Positions 25,505 to 32,992 of a DNA stretch of 32,992 bases are shown here, one piece after another (the stretch's first letter is position 1; each line of letters opens with the position of its first letter). This DNA is from Phycisphaeraceae bacterium. GTDB taxonomy: Bacteria; Planctomycetota; Phycisphaerae; Phycisphaerales; Phycisphaeraceae. Both the position numbers and the translations under genes were made by a program. The DNA is taken from positions 1-32,992 of the forward strand of contig NYZC01000319.1 of assembly GCA_002686995.1 (NCBI GenBank). Reading direction: 5' to 3'. The notes under the pieces were generated by a model. The model made no database searches. It had not been told where the DNA came from and saw only the letters and a list, made by a program, of their open reading frames with translations.

Positions 25505-26302
25505 TTGATCAGTCTCATCGACGATCGTTTCGCGTACGGCAAAGCGGAGCACGAACGTTATGTCAGGGACGGCTTCCATGTCTTCGACCATTTCCTGAGC
25601 GACGACGGGCTTGCCGAGTGCCGGACCGGCATCGACCGGATGGTCGAGCAGCGACATCCGGAGATCGCACCAGATGCCATCATCGCGACGCACCTGGTCG
25701 AGCGCTGGGTCTGGCAGCTCGCGACACAGCCGAAGATCCTCGACATGATCGAGCGGCAGATCGGCCCGAACATCACCTTCTGGTCGTCCCACCTGATCGC
25801 CAAGCCGCCGCACACCGGGCGGCCCGTGCCGTGGCACCAGGATGGCGTCGAGTGGACGAACGTCAACGGCAACTTCGGCGCCAGCGTCTGGATCGCCTTC
25901 GACGACGTCGACGAAGCGTCCGGCACCATGGCAGTGATTCCGGGCGGGCACGCCAGGGGCGAATTGCCACGCATTCGCAACCAGGAAGACCACGACGTCT
26001 TCAAGTGGGACATGGACCCTGGTGAGCTGTTCCCGAACCTCGACGAGGTCAAGGTCTACTACAACCTCAAGGCGGGACAGGCCGCCATCCATGACGTCAT
26101 GATGCCCCACGAGTCGGGACCGAACGCGTCGGATCAGTGGCGACGCGCCATGGTGTTCCGGTACATCGCGCCGGACGGCGAGCTCGGCGGCTCGACCTAC
26201 TATGACTATCGCACCAACGAGCCGTTGCCGCGCGCGTTCTTCCTGGTTCGGGGCGGGGACGTCAACGGCCTGGGATTGCCGCGGCATCCATTTGACGAGT
26301 GA
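25505..26302 (+). CDS. Phytanoyl-CoA dioxygenase (PhyH) family protein 2
   Basis: This is a second Fe(II)/2-oxoglutarate dioxygenase of the PhyH type, clearly different from the first. Counting from the TTG at 25505, the triad is H111 and D113 in VPWHQDGVEW and distal H202 in MMPHESGPN; the arginines in QWRRAMVFRYI fit the 2-oxoglutarate site. RYVRDGFHVFDHFLSDDGL is the usual N-terminal segment. The TTG is preferred because GAGGA (25496-25500) lies just before it and the upstream codons come from a short repeat and a palindrome; a GTG at 25469 would add 12 residues. Related proteins hydroxylate varied small substrates. It is convergent with the PDZ-repeat gene, 17 bp away. Confidence 0.88.
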   Translation: MISLIDDRFAYGKAEHERYVRDGFHVFDHFLSDDGLAECRTGIDRMVEQRHPEIAPDAIIATHLVERWVWQLATQPKILDMIERQIGPNITFWSSHLIAKPPHTGRPVPWHQDGVEWTNVNGNFGASVWIAFDDVDEASGTMAVIPGGHARGELPRIRNQEDHDVFKWDMDPGELFPNLDEVKVYYNLKAGQAAIHDVMMPHESGPNASDQWRRAMVFRYIAPDGELGGSTYYDYRTNEPLPRAFFLVRGGDVNGLGLPRHPFDE

Positions 26303-26319
26303 ACGCGTGAGCCCGGGGA

Positions 26320-28674
26320 TCAGGGCCGCTTCCACAGCGTGTCGATCACGGTGTCGTTCAGCGCGTCCTCGATCGCGCCGGGCAGGTCGATGAAGATCGA
26401 CCGCTGACCGCCGCCGATGATCCGGTTGTTCGGCCGGCTGGGATAGGCGTCCTGGTCGCCGCCCGCGTCGATGAAGAACGCGAGCGACGTGCCCCCGTGG
26501 TAGTCGTTGCTGTTCGCCAGCGCCTGGTCGGTGTACAGGTAGGTGTCACGGCCGCTCATCTCGAGAAAGATCGACCAGCCGTTCATGGACGCCGCGCCCT
26601 GGCTGAACCCGCCGCCCTCGTAGCGATCGTCGCCCGACTCCTCGATGAACAGGCTCACCGCCTCGTCCCAGGCGATTCCGGTGACCACCGCGTAGCGCGT
26701 GGTGTACCGGTCGTTGCCGCCCGCCTCGATCATCACGCCGGCGGCCTGGTGGGCCGACCAGCCCTGCGCCCAGCGCGATCCGATGTACGTGTCGTCGCCG
26801 TCGCCCCCGCCGTAGATGATGCCGAGGCCGTAGTAGTACCCGCCGCCCTGGGTGAAGTTGCCGCCCTCGACGCGATCCTCGCCGCCGGCGTCGAAGAGAA
26901 GCCCCACGCCGCCCGAAGCATACGGTCGATAGCCGATGCCCAGGCCCTGTCCCCACCCGGAAAACACGCCCGCCGTGCCGTAGCCGCTCGGCTTGCTTCC
27001 CTTGCAGTAATAGTGGTCGTCGCCGTCGTCGCCGTCGTAGACGATGCCGTAGCCGTCCGGGAGCCCCAGCGCCTGGGACGCATGCTGGGCGGCGTAGCGG
27101 TCGTGGCCGGATCGGTCGGCGAGCACGCCGATGCCGAACTGGCCGACGCCCTGGGACAGGTCGACGGCGCGGTAGGTGTCGTCACCCTGCTCGTCGATGA
27201 GCAGGCCGACGCCGAAGAACGACGTGCCCTGCGCGTAGCGCACGCCGATGTAGCTGTCGTCGCCTTCGAGGTCGACCAGCATGCCGACGCCCATGTCGCC
27301 GCACCCCTGTGCGAACGGCTCGTGCGTCTCGTAAGCGTCGTTGCCATCGAAATCGACGATGACGGCCGAAGGCACCTTGCCGTAGCTCGAAGCGGCCTGC
27401 CGGTTCGCGTACACGTCATCCCCGCCGAGATCGTAGATCGCCGCAGCATCCGCAGAGTGACGATTGCGCCCGGTCCCGGCCACGATGATCTTTCCGTGCG
27501 GCGTATCTCGTTCGGCGACGACGCCCCCGGCAAGATCCGCATCACCCTGCGCTGCCGCCGCCTTGAGCGACGAGGTGAAATCCGGATGGACCAGCAGTGC
27601 CGTCAGCCGCGCCTGGAGGAACAACGCCTCGCTCTCGATCTTGCCGGCGAGATCGAGCAGGCGCACGCAGCGTTCCTGTCGCGGGCGGTCATCGTCGTAG
27701 CTGAGCATCTTCAGCTCGACGAACGCGTCGAGCAAGGCGATACGGTCGTCGCGGATCGCGCTGATCTGCTCGTCGTCGAACTCGCCGAACGCGTTGCGGT
27801 TCGCCTCGGCGGCCGCCTCGAGCACGGCAGTCGCGTAATCAAGATGCGCGTCCAGGTCGCCGCCCCGGTAGTCGGCAGCGGGCGGATTGAACTCGATCGC
27901 GGCCTGCGTGCCGCCGAAGCCGCGCAGCACCGCCCGTCCGTGGTCCACCCAGAACGCGGCATCGGCGGCGCCGCGCTTCGGCTTTTCGCCGACGGCATCG
28001 AGGACCTCGCGGGTCACGACCTCGAGGTGGTACGCATCACGATGGGTGTATCGGACGATCGGCAGGCGCTGCGGATCCGGCACCTGCTGGGTGCGATCGA
28101 TGCGCGCCACCAGGTCGAGCCAGTCCTCCTTGTACGACATCTTTTCGAGCAAGCGCCGCGACAGCTTCTCGTACACGCTCGAATGGTCGGCGAGGTCAGG
28201 TCGGATCTCGTCGTTGGTCGGCGTGCCGCCGGGCTCGGGAGAGGTGCGCGGATACGCGGACACGCCGATGTCGATGGATTCAAGCTGCGGCGGCGCTTCC
28301 GGATCTTCGGAATCGTGCTTGAGCACCAGCAGGTTCACCATCTGGCCCGGCATCGCCTTTGCTCCCGCCTTGCCGAACGATCGGCTCAGGCGAATCTTCT
28401 CGCTCTCCCAGACCGCGCCGTCGAGGCTGACGAGGATGTCGCCCGTGCGCAGCCCGGCGGCATCCGCGGTCGAGCCTACCGGCACCCGGCCCAGCTTGAT
28501 GCCGAACTTCGAGGCGTACCGTTCGTCCTCGGGCAGCGGCACGTGCTCGCCGCCGATGCCGAGAAAGACCTTGCCGCGGTAGGGGGCGGCGTCTTCCGCG
28601 GCGAGGGGTTGAATGACGGCGATTGCGATCGAAGCCATCCAAAGGAAGCTCACGCGAATTCGGCAGCGGCGCAT
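26320..28674 (-). CDS. Secreted PDZ protein with about twelve 27-residue repeats
   Basis: No named family is recognised for the whole protein. A signal peptide (FLWMASIAIAVIQPLAAED) is followed by a PDZ domain (about 34-125; GIKLGRVPVGSTADAAGLRTGDILVSLDG). A helical region follows (about 160-400). From about 410 to 765 the protein consists of consecutive units of about 26-28 residues with the pattern G-hhh-D-x-x-GDD-x-Y-x(6)-QG-x(4)-G. Examples are GLLIDEQGDDTYRAVDLSQG and GMLVDLEGDDSYIGVRYAQG. The acidic GDD turns could bind calcium, and the period suits one turn of a beta-solenoid; both are inference. It differs from RTX nonapeptides in length. The start at 28674 has AGGAG 6 bp upstream (28681-28685), whereas 28701 has none. 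Length is 784 residues. Confidence 0.85.
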   Translation of the reverse strand: MRRCRIRVSFLWMASIAIAVIQPLAAEDAAPYRGKVFLGIGGEHVPLPEDERYASKFGIKLGRVPVGSTADAAGLRTGDILVSLDGAVWESEKIRLSRSFGKAGAKAMPGQMVNLLVLKHDSEDPEAPPQLESIDIGVSAYPRTSPEPGGTPTNDEIRPDLADHSSVYEKLSRRLLEKMSYKEDWLDLVARIDRTQQVPDPQRLPIVRYTHRDAYHLEVVTREVLDAVGEKPKRGAADAAFWVDHGRAVLRGFGGTQAAIEFNPPAADYRGGDLDAHLDYATAVLEAAAEANRNAFGEFDDEQISAIRDDRIALLDAFVELKMLSYDDDRPRQERCVRLLDLAGKIESEALFLQARLTALLVHPDFTSSLKAAAAQGDADLAGGVVAERDTPHGKIIVAGTGRNRHSADAAAIYDLGGDDVYANRQAASSYGKVPSAVIVDFDGNDAYETHEPFAQGCGDMGVGMLVDLEGDDSYIGVRYAQGTSFFGVGLLIDEQGDDTYRAVDLSQGVGQFGIGVLADRSGHDRYAAQHASQALGLPDGYGIVYDGDDGDDHYYCKGSKPSGYGTAGVFSGWGQGLGIGYRPYASGGVGLLFDAGGEDRVEGGNFTQGGGYYYGLGIIYGGGDGDDTYIGSRWAQGWSAHQAAGVMIEAGGNDRYTTRYAVVTGIAWDEAVSLFIEESGDDRYEGGGFSQGAASMNGWSIFLEMSGRDTYLYTDQALANSNDYHGGTSLAFFIDAGGDQDAYPSRPNNRIIGGGQRSIFIDLPGAIEDALNDTVIDTLWKRP

Positions 28675-28847
28675 TGACGTCTCCTGCTGGTTCTCGTGCA
28701 CGGTGCGTGCGGGTATGGGCGTTCATCCGCGTGTCCGACCATGCTTCGGTTTCCGGACGCTTCGTCCACCACAGCGGTCTCGGGTACCCCGCGGGCACGT
28801 CGGCTGCAACGACCGGCATGGTCATTCGGGGCGCAGCCTCCCCCTGA

Positions 28848-30926
28848 CTATTTCTCGACCGGCACCACGATGCCGCGAATGATGATGTTCTGGCAGAAGA
28901 TGAAGACGATGAACGTCGGGATCGCGGCGATGATCACGCTGGTGTGAATGACAGCCTGCGGGGCCGAGATCTGAAGCTGGAACATCCAGACCATCAGCGT
29001 CCACATGTCCCGGTCGGGAATGATGATCAGGGCCATCATGAACTCGCTGTACGCCCCGGTGAAGGCGCCGAGCGCCAGCACGGCGAGGATCGGCTTGCTC
29101 AGCCCCATGGTGAGCGACCAGAACTTGGTCCATTCGCCGGCGCCGTCGATGTCCGCCGACTCGTACAGCTCGCGCGGCAGCGAGTCGAAGAAGCCCTTGA
29201 GCAGGAACAGGCCGTAGCCGTTTGCCATCGCGGGCAGGACCAGGGCCTTGAAGGTGTTGAGCAGGCTGACGTGCGTCTTCGTGTAGCCGAAGATCGACGC
29301 GACGTGCGGAGCGGCCCACCAGCCCGCGGTCACGCCGAGCACGATGGCCGCCATCGTGATCAGGACGTCGGAGCGCTTCGAGAGGTACCTGAAGCCCAGG
29401 AACAGGACCAGTGCCGCCACGCCGCCGCCGACCGCGAGGTTCCAGACCGGGAACTTCTTGAGCAGCAGGAAGGCGGGGATCATCGTGACCTCGCCCGGGA
29501 AGGCCATCGTGGCCATGCAGATGAGCAGCACCTTGTACTGGCTCGGCGGTTTGTATCGGCTCAGGGCATACGCCGCGAGAGGGTTGACGAGCAGCGTCGT
29601 CAGGATCATCAGGCTGCAGAAGATGATCGTGTTGCGGACGGCCCTGCCGTGCAGCAGCACGTAGTCGATGACGTGGACGTAGTTGCGCCGCGTCTCCTCC
29701 CAGCGGACGTCGCTCAGGTGATCGAGCATGTCCGCGTGGTCGGCGTCGGCGAGCGGCAGGGGCCGGGTCGCCGCGTCGGGGATGTTCCACTCGTCGCTTG
29801 CTTCGACGAACTCGACCAGCTCGTGCCGCGGCCCGCGCACCTCGAGGGCATCGAGCGCGCACGCGTCGGCGTCGCGGATGAACTGCGACCAGTCCTCCTG
29901 CGTGCGCTCGGTGCCGGGCACGGACGTCGGGAACTCGATTTCGTCGAAGGCCGCATACCGGGTCCCGTGGATCTTGTTATAGCTCTCGATATCGCCGTAC
30001 TGCTCGGGTTTCGCCAGGAACGCGCGGTACGCTTCCGCCTGGTCGACGTCAATGCGGATGAACGTCAGGTTGAGCTCGCGGCGGACGTACTGCTCCCAGT
30101 CGTCGCGCTGGACCGGCTCGGCCGGGGCGCGGGCGTCGACGAAGACCTGGTCGTAGGACACGAAGCTGGACCCGTGGGCCTCGTTGTACTTCTCGATCGT
30201 GGCGTAATTCGTTCGCAGAAACGTGTACCAGTAGAAGCCGTCGATGTTGATCGGCACGCGGTGGTGCCTCGGCACGTTCAGCTTGTACTCGAGGTAGACG
30301 CTTTGGATGTCGCGCTCTTCGTAATCGTCGAGTGCGCGTTCGCGCCGCGTGAACTGCTGGTCGCCGGCGGGAAGCTGGACCTGCTGCCAGGTCGCGTAGC
30401 CGGTGCCGTAGTAACTGTTCAGGGCCCCGAGATCGCCGTCGAACCGATCGGACAGCTCGTTGCGGAACTTGCGGGCGTGGTACCGGTAGAACCGGTCGGC
30501 CTCCTGCTGGGCGACCATGAACCAGAGTGCGGGCCACTCGGCCTGGTCGCGGTAGGCGCGCCAGGCGTCGCGCCATGCGACGTCCGCGTCGCTCGCGGCG
30601 ACGGCCCCGTCGGGGCCTGGCGCGGTGGCGGGCGGTTCGATCAGGCGCCAGCTTCTGTAAAGGGCCTGGTGCGTCGGCTCGAGCATGTCGACCCGAAGGT
30701 TGTAGCGCCCCTCGAGGTACTTGCGGTAGAGCACTTCGTCGTCGAACCAGAACGACGGGTAGATGGAGAGCGTTTCGCTGTCGGTCTCGCTCTTGAACGA
30801 CCCCGAGAACATCATCAGGAACGGGTAGATCATCGTGATCGACCCGAGCGTCAGGAAGACGAACATCGCGGCGAAGATCATCCTGACCTTCACGGAACGC
30901 CGGCCGATGTTGCTGATGATGGGCAT
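28848..30926 (-). CDS. MalG-type sugar ABC permease with a ~360-residue external insertion
   Basis: This is an inner-membrane permease of the carbohydrate uptake family 1. The first membrane segment (about 16-40) and the C-terminal part (about 425-692) match MalG-type proteins. The cytoplasmic EAA loop ESADIDGAGEWTKFWSLTMGLSKP (589-612) contacts the ATPase. The protein has 692 residues where about 280 is usual. The largest excess, about 45-412, lies in the first external loop and contains three copies of a module seen in YNEAHGSSFVSYDQVF and YNKIHGTRYAAFDEIEFP. A second insertion of about 55 residues (497-550) adds two hydrophobic segments. The start overlaps the stop of the fused binding-protein/permease gene (TAATG), so the two are coupled. 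Confidence 0.9.
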   Translation of the reverse strand: MPIISNIGRRSVKVRMIFAAMFVFLTLGSITMIYPFLMMFSGSFKSETDSETLSIYPSFWFDDEVLYRKYLEGRYNLRVDMLEPTHQALYRSWRLIEPPATAPGPDGAVAASDADVAWRDAWRAYRDQAEWPALWFMVAQQEADRFYRYHARKFRNELSDRFDGDLGALNSYYGTGYATWQQVQLPAGDQQFTRRERALDDYEERDIQSVYLEYKLNVPRHHRVPINIDGFYWYTFLRTNYATIEKYNEAHGSSFVSYDQVFVDARAPAEPVQRDDWEQYVRRELNLTFIRIDVDQAEAYRAFLAKPEQYGDIESYNKIHGTRYAAFDEIEFPTSVPGTERTQEDWSQFIRDADACALDALEVRGPRHELVEFVEASDEWNIPDAATRPLPLADADHADMLDHLSDVRWEETRRNYVHVIDYVLLHGRAVRNTIIFCSLMILTTLLVNPLAAYALSRYKPPSQYKVLLICMATMAFPGEVTMIPAFLLLKKFPVWNLAVGGGVAALVLFLGFRYLSKRSDVLITMAAIVLGVTAGWWAAPHVASIFGYTKTHVSLLNTFKALVLPAMANGYGLFLLKGFFDSLPRELYESADIDGAGEWTKFWSLTMGLSKPILAVLALGAFTGAYSEFMMALIIIPDRDMWTLMVWMFQLQISAPQAVIHTSVIIAAIPTFIVFIFCQNIIIRGIVVPVEK

Positions 30927-32992
30927 TACTTGCTCGACTCGGCGGTCTTGAACTCCACCTGGCTCAGGCGCTGAAGCTGGAACACCGTGAATCCGATCAG
31001 CATCGTGCCCAGGATCCACGCCTGGGCCGTCGCGAGGCCGAAGTTGAGGCGCGCGAACGCCGTGTACCAGATCGTCAGGCCCACGACCTCGGTGGCTCCG
31101 TAGACGTTGTCGAACGGCCCGCCGCCCGTCATCGCGAGCATGAAGCTCGCGGAGCCGCGGATCGCGCCGATCAGGGCGAAGATGAAGTTGATCATCACCA
31201 GCACCTTGATGGACGGGATGGCGACGTGGAAGACCTTGTGGCGGATCGCCGCGCCGTCGATGTCGGCGGCCTCGTAGATCTCCTCCGGAATCGTCTTGAG
31301 CGCGGCGAGATAGATCAGGCATCCCGGGCCCATCCCGGCCCAGACGATGGGCAGCAGGCAGAAGGGAAGGGCGAACCGGCTGTCGTTGAGCCAGTCGATG
31401 CGCTCGTAGTCGATCGTGCTGCCGAAGGTCGCGTTGATCCCGTCGACGACGTGTTCGACGATCTGGTTGATCGGTCCCGACGGTGAATAGAAGCTCTTCC
31501 AGAGGAACAGGACGACCGCGCCGCTCAGCACGGCCGGCAGGTAATAGATCACTCGGTACACGATCTTGCCTCGGGGAATCTCCTGGAGCAGCATCGCGAG
31601 GAAGATCGGGGCGAAGAACGCGAAGACCATGAAGTACGCGGCGTACTTCAGGGAGACCCAGAGCGAGAACCAGAACTTCTTGTCGAACAGCGCGTAGGCG
31701 AAGTTCTCCATGCCCAGCCACGTCGAAAAGCCGCGCACGTTGTAGTTCTGGAACGCCATCACCGTGCCGCGGGCCAGCGGGTAGTACTGCCAGATGATGA
31801 TGGTCGCCAGGGCGGGAGCCAGCAGCACGTAGCACCATGCGTACTTGCGAATCTGCCAGCCTCCCTTGCCCCGCATCTGCTCGGGGGTGAACACCTTGAA
31901 CACCCGCCAGAACAGGAGGGAGAACGACACGACCGTCACGATCACCGCCGCCCAGGCGAAGATCAGCCGTCGCTTCTTCTGCTCGGGCGTGAAGATCTGG
32001 AGCATCTCCTTGTTCCCGAACGCGACGAACTCGTCAAGGATCTCCTGCACGCGCGCCTTGCCGGACTCGTGCTCGCCGCTGTCGATGGACGCCTTGATCA
32101 CGGGATCGGCCCAGATCTTGCTGATGGCGCGCGACGGGTAGTCATAGACGCGCTGGCAGTTCTTGCCGTAGGGCTCGGGCACGCCGCCGTCGAGCGCGAC
32201 GTCGTAGGCCTCCTTCCAGCCCGGGGGGGTCTGGCGGATCAGCTCGGGGTATCCGAACTCCGTCAGAAGCTCGGGGTTCACGAAGCGCCCGTAGCCGTTC
32301 TCCACGAACATCTTCGTGCGGATTTGTCGCGCCTTCGGTCCGTCGTAGAAGTGGATGTACGCCCATGTGGCGTCGCGCCGCTTGTCGTCGTCGGCGAGGC
32401 CCGCGTAGATCCCCAACATTCGGGAGTTGAACTCGCTGCCGCGGAGGCCCGACGGTCCCATCGGCACGGGCCCGAAGCTGTACTGGTTCGGGTTATTCTC
32501 GATGAAGAATCGCGAGTCGAGGTAGGCGAATTCGAGACCGACCTTGACGTTCGTGAGTTTCAGGTCCGAGGCATAGATGATGCCGCGCGCCGTGTCGCCG
32601 CTGGGCGTCGTGAATCGCTCGTGACGCATCCGCGCCATGAAGAACGCGGCATCGACGGCTTCCGGCGTGTTGAAGACGCATCGCCAGACGCCCTCCTCGT
32701 CCTGTTCGACGACCCGACCCCCGGCCGAGTAAAGAAAGCTCAGGTACTGCCACCCCGCAAGGGTCGTGTAGATCGAGATGCCATACCGCTTCTCCTTCGG
32801 CTCGGTGAGCTTCTTGCCCCAGTCCATGAGCTCGTTCCAGCTCTCGGGCACCCGATCGGGCAGGCCGGCCTCCGCGAACAGGTCGCGCCGGTAGGACAGC
32901 GCCATGACCAGCGGTCCGATCGGGAACGCCCAGAGGTGGCGATGTCTTTTCGTGGGTGCGATGCCGCGCTCCGCGAGGTAGGGGCAGTCCTC
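30926..32992 (-). CDS. Fused solute-binding protein and MalF-type permease (5' end outside window)
   Basis: One frame is open from the window edge (688 visible residues; numbers below count from the Met at 32905). The first 300 residues match extracellular solute-binding protein family 1 from its middle onward: MALSYRRDLFAEAGLPDRVPESWNEL, AGGRVVEQDEEG and the C-terminal helices. A membrane segment (about 313-335) follows, flanked by two copies of FTPEQ. A MalF-type permease comes next (about 353-659), with ABC-permease features YYPLARGTVMAFQNYN and the EAA loop EEIYEAADIDGAAIRHKVFHVAIPS (541-565). The extra membrane segment keeps the binding domain outside and the permease N-terminus inside. 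The upstream 29 codons (GIAPTKRHRHLWAFPIGPLV) continue the binding-protein pattern, so the true start is beyond the window. The ATPase is absent here. Confidence 0.92.
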   Translation of the reverse strand, partial: EDCPYLAERGIAPTKRHRHLWAFPIGPLVMALSYRRDLFAEAGLPDRVPESWNELMDWGKKLTEPKEKRYGISIYTTLAGWQYLSFLYSAGGRVVEQDEEGVWRCVFNTPEAVDAAFFMARMRHERFTTPSGDTARGIIYASDLKLTNVKVGLEFAYLDSRFFIENNPNQYSFGPVPMGPSGLRGSEFNSRMLGIYAGLADDDKRRDATWAYIHFYDGPKARQIRTKMFVENGYGRFVNPELLTEFGYPELIRQTPPGWKEAYDVALDGGVPEPYGKNCQRVYDYPSRAISKIWADPVIKASIDSGEHESGKARVQEILDEFVAFGNKEMLQIFTPEQKKRRLIFAWAAVIVTVVSFSLLFWRVFKVFTPEQMRGKGGWQIRKYAWCYVLLAPALATIIIWQYYPLARGTVMAFQNYNVRGFSTWLGMENFAYALFDKKFWFSLWVSLKYAAYFMVFAFFAPIFLAMLLQEIPRGKIVYRVIYYLPAVLSGAVVLFLWKSFYSPSGPINQIVEHVVDGINATFGSTIDYERIDWLNDSRFALPFCLLPIVWAGMGPGCLIYLAALKTIPEEIYEAADIDGAAIRHKVFHVAIPSIKVLVMINFIFALIGAIRGSASFMLAMTGGGPFDNVYGATEVVGLTIWYTAFARLNFGLATAQAWILGTMLIGFTVFQLQRLSQVEFKTAESSK

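Noticed and set aside
23986-26025. 679-codon plus-strand open frame spanning PhyH 1, M14 and part of PhyH 2
   Set aside because: It crosses three well-supported genes in other frames and has no recognisable protein features.
26380-27447. RTX-type hemolysin calcium-binding repeats
   Set aside because: The GDD turns are similar, but the unit is about 27 residues with a conserved QG and Tyr, not the nine-residue GGxGxDxLx pattern.
26497-28677. 726-codon plus-strand open frame across the PDZ-repeat gene
   Set aside because: The minus frame has an AGGAG site, signal peptide, PDZ domain and regular repeats. The long plus frame arises from the repeated GC-rich codons.
28944-30974. 676-codon plus-strand open frame across the MalG-type permease
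   Set aside because: The minus frame has permease motifs and coupled translation with the upstream gene; the plus frame shows no domain character.
30930-31838. Upstream extension of the MalG-type reading frame beyond 30926
   Set aside because: The same frame stays open into the fused permease gene, but the translation there is an arginine-rich shadow. MPIISNIGRRS at 30926 overlaps the upstream stop as TAATG and gives a normal permease N-terminus.

Overview
The window (about 33 kb, high GC) looks like chromosomal DNA of a planctomycete, most likely from the Phycisphaerae side of the phylum. Three surface-protein signatures support this. There is an N-terminal LEPR-type motif (LEPLEPRVMLSA) on a secreted beta-helix protein, a prepilin-like protein with the FTLIELLVV leader and the C-terminal H-X9-DG motif, and a PEP-CTERM sorting tail (VIPEPATLGL...RRRR). 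No rRNA, tRNA, CRISPR array, transposase or phage gene was seen. Taxonomy is inferred from protein features only.

Left part (1-9500, all plus strand) is mostly housekeeping. It holds xseA and xseB (exonuclease VII), a prepilin peptidase with a large insertion, an OmpA-type peptidoglycan-binding protein, hisH, a DUF89 damage-control phosphatase, and a zinc/manganese-type ABC binding lipoprotein whose stop overlaps the start of the LEPR beta-helix protein.

Middle part (9526-22941) is a carbohydrate-degradation cluster built around a divergent intergenic region at about 13798-13971. Leftward run a PEP-CTERM protein, the H-X9-DG prepilin-like protein and a secreted GH123-like/DUF4091 protein. 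Rightward run a large secreted SGNH-hydrolase/CBM9 protein, a second DUF4091 paralogue, a heparinase II/III-like lyase without a signal peptide, and a GH4 NAD-dependent glycosidase. The compartments suggest extracellular trimming and de-esterification, then import, then cytoplasmic lyase and GH4 steps; the substrate is not known.

Right part (22942-32992) holds a small secreted protein overlapping a PhyH-type dioxygenase, an M14-like metallocarboxypeptidase divergent from a second PhyH dioxygenase, and a large secreted PDZ protein ending in about twelve 27-residue repeats. It ends with an unusual sugar ABC transporter on the minus strand. One gene fuses an extracytoplasmic solute-binding domain to a MalF-type permease (5' end beyond the window). 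The next, overlapping by TAATG, is a 692-residue MalG-type permease with about 360 extra residues in its first external loop. No ATPase is in the window.

Several gaps carry inverted repeats. One short GC-rich palindrome (CCGGGCCG-loop-CGGCCCGG) occurs three times, always upstream of and in the same orientation as a gene, including both DUF4091 paralogues. Others are a 31-bp perfect inverted repeat (2245-2336) and a 20-bp perfect inverted repeat (22937-22984). The best candidates for something undescribed are the fused and enlarged ABC transporter and the PDZ-repeat protein.
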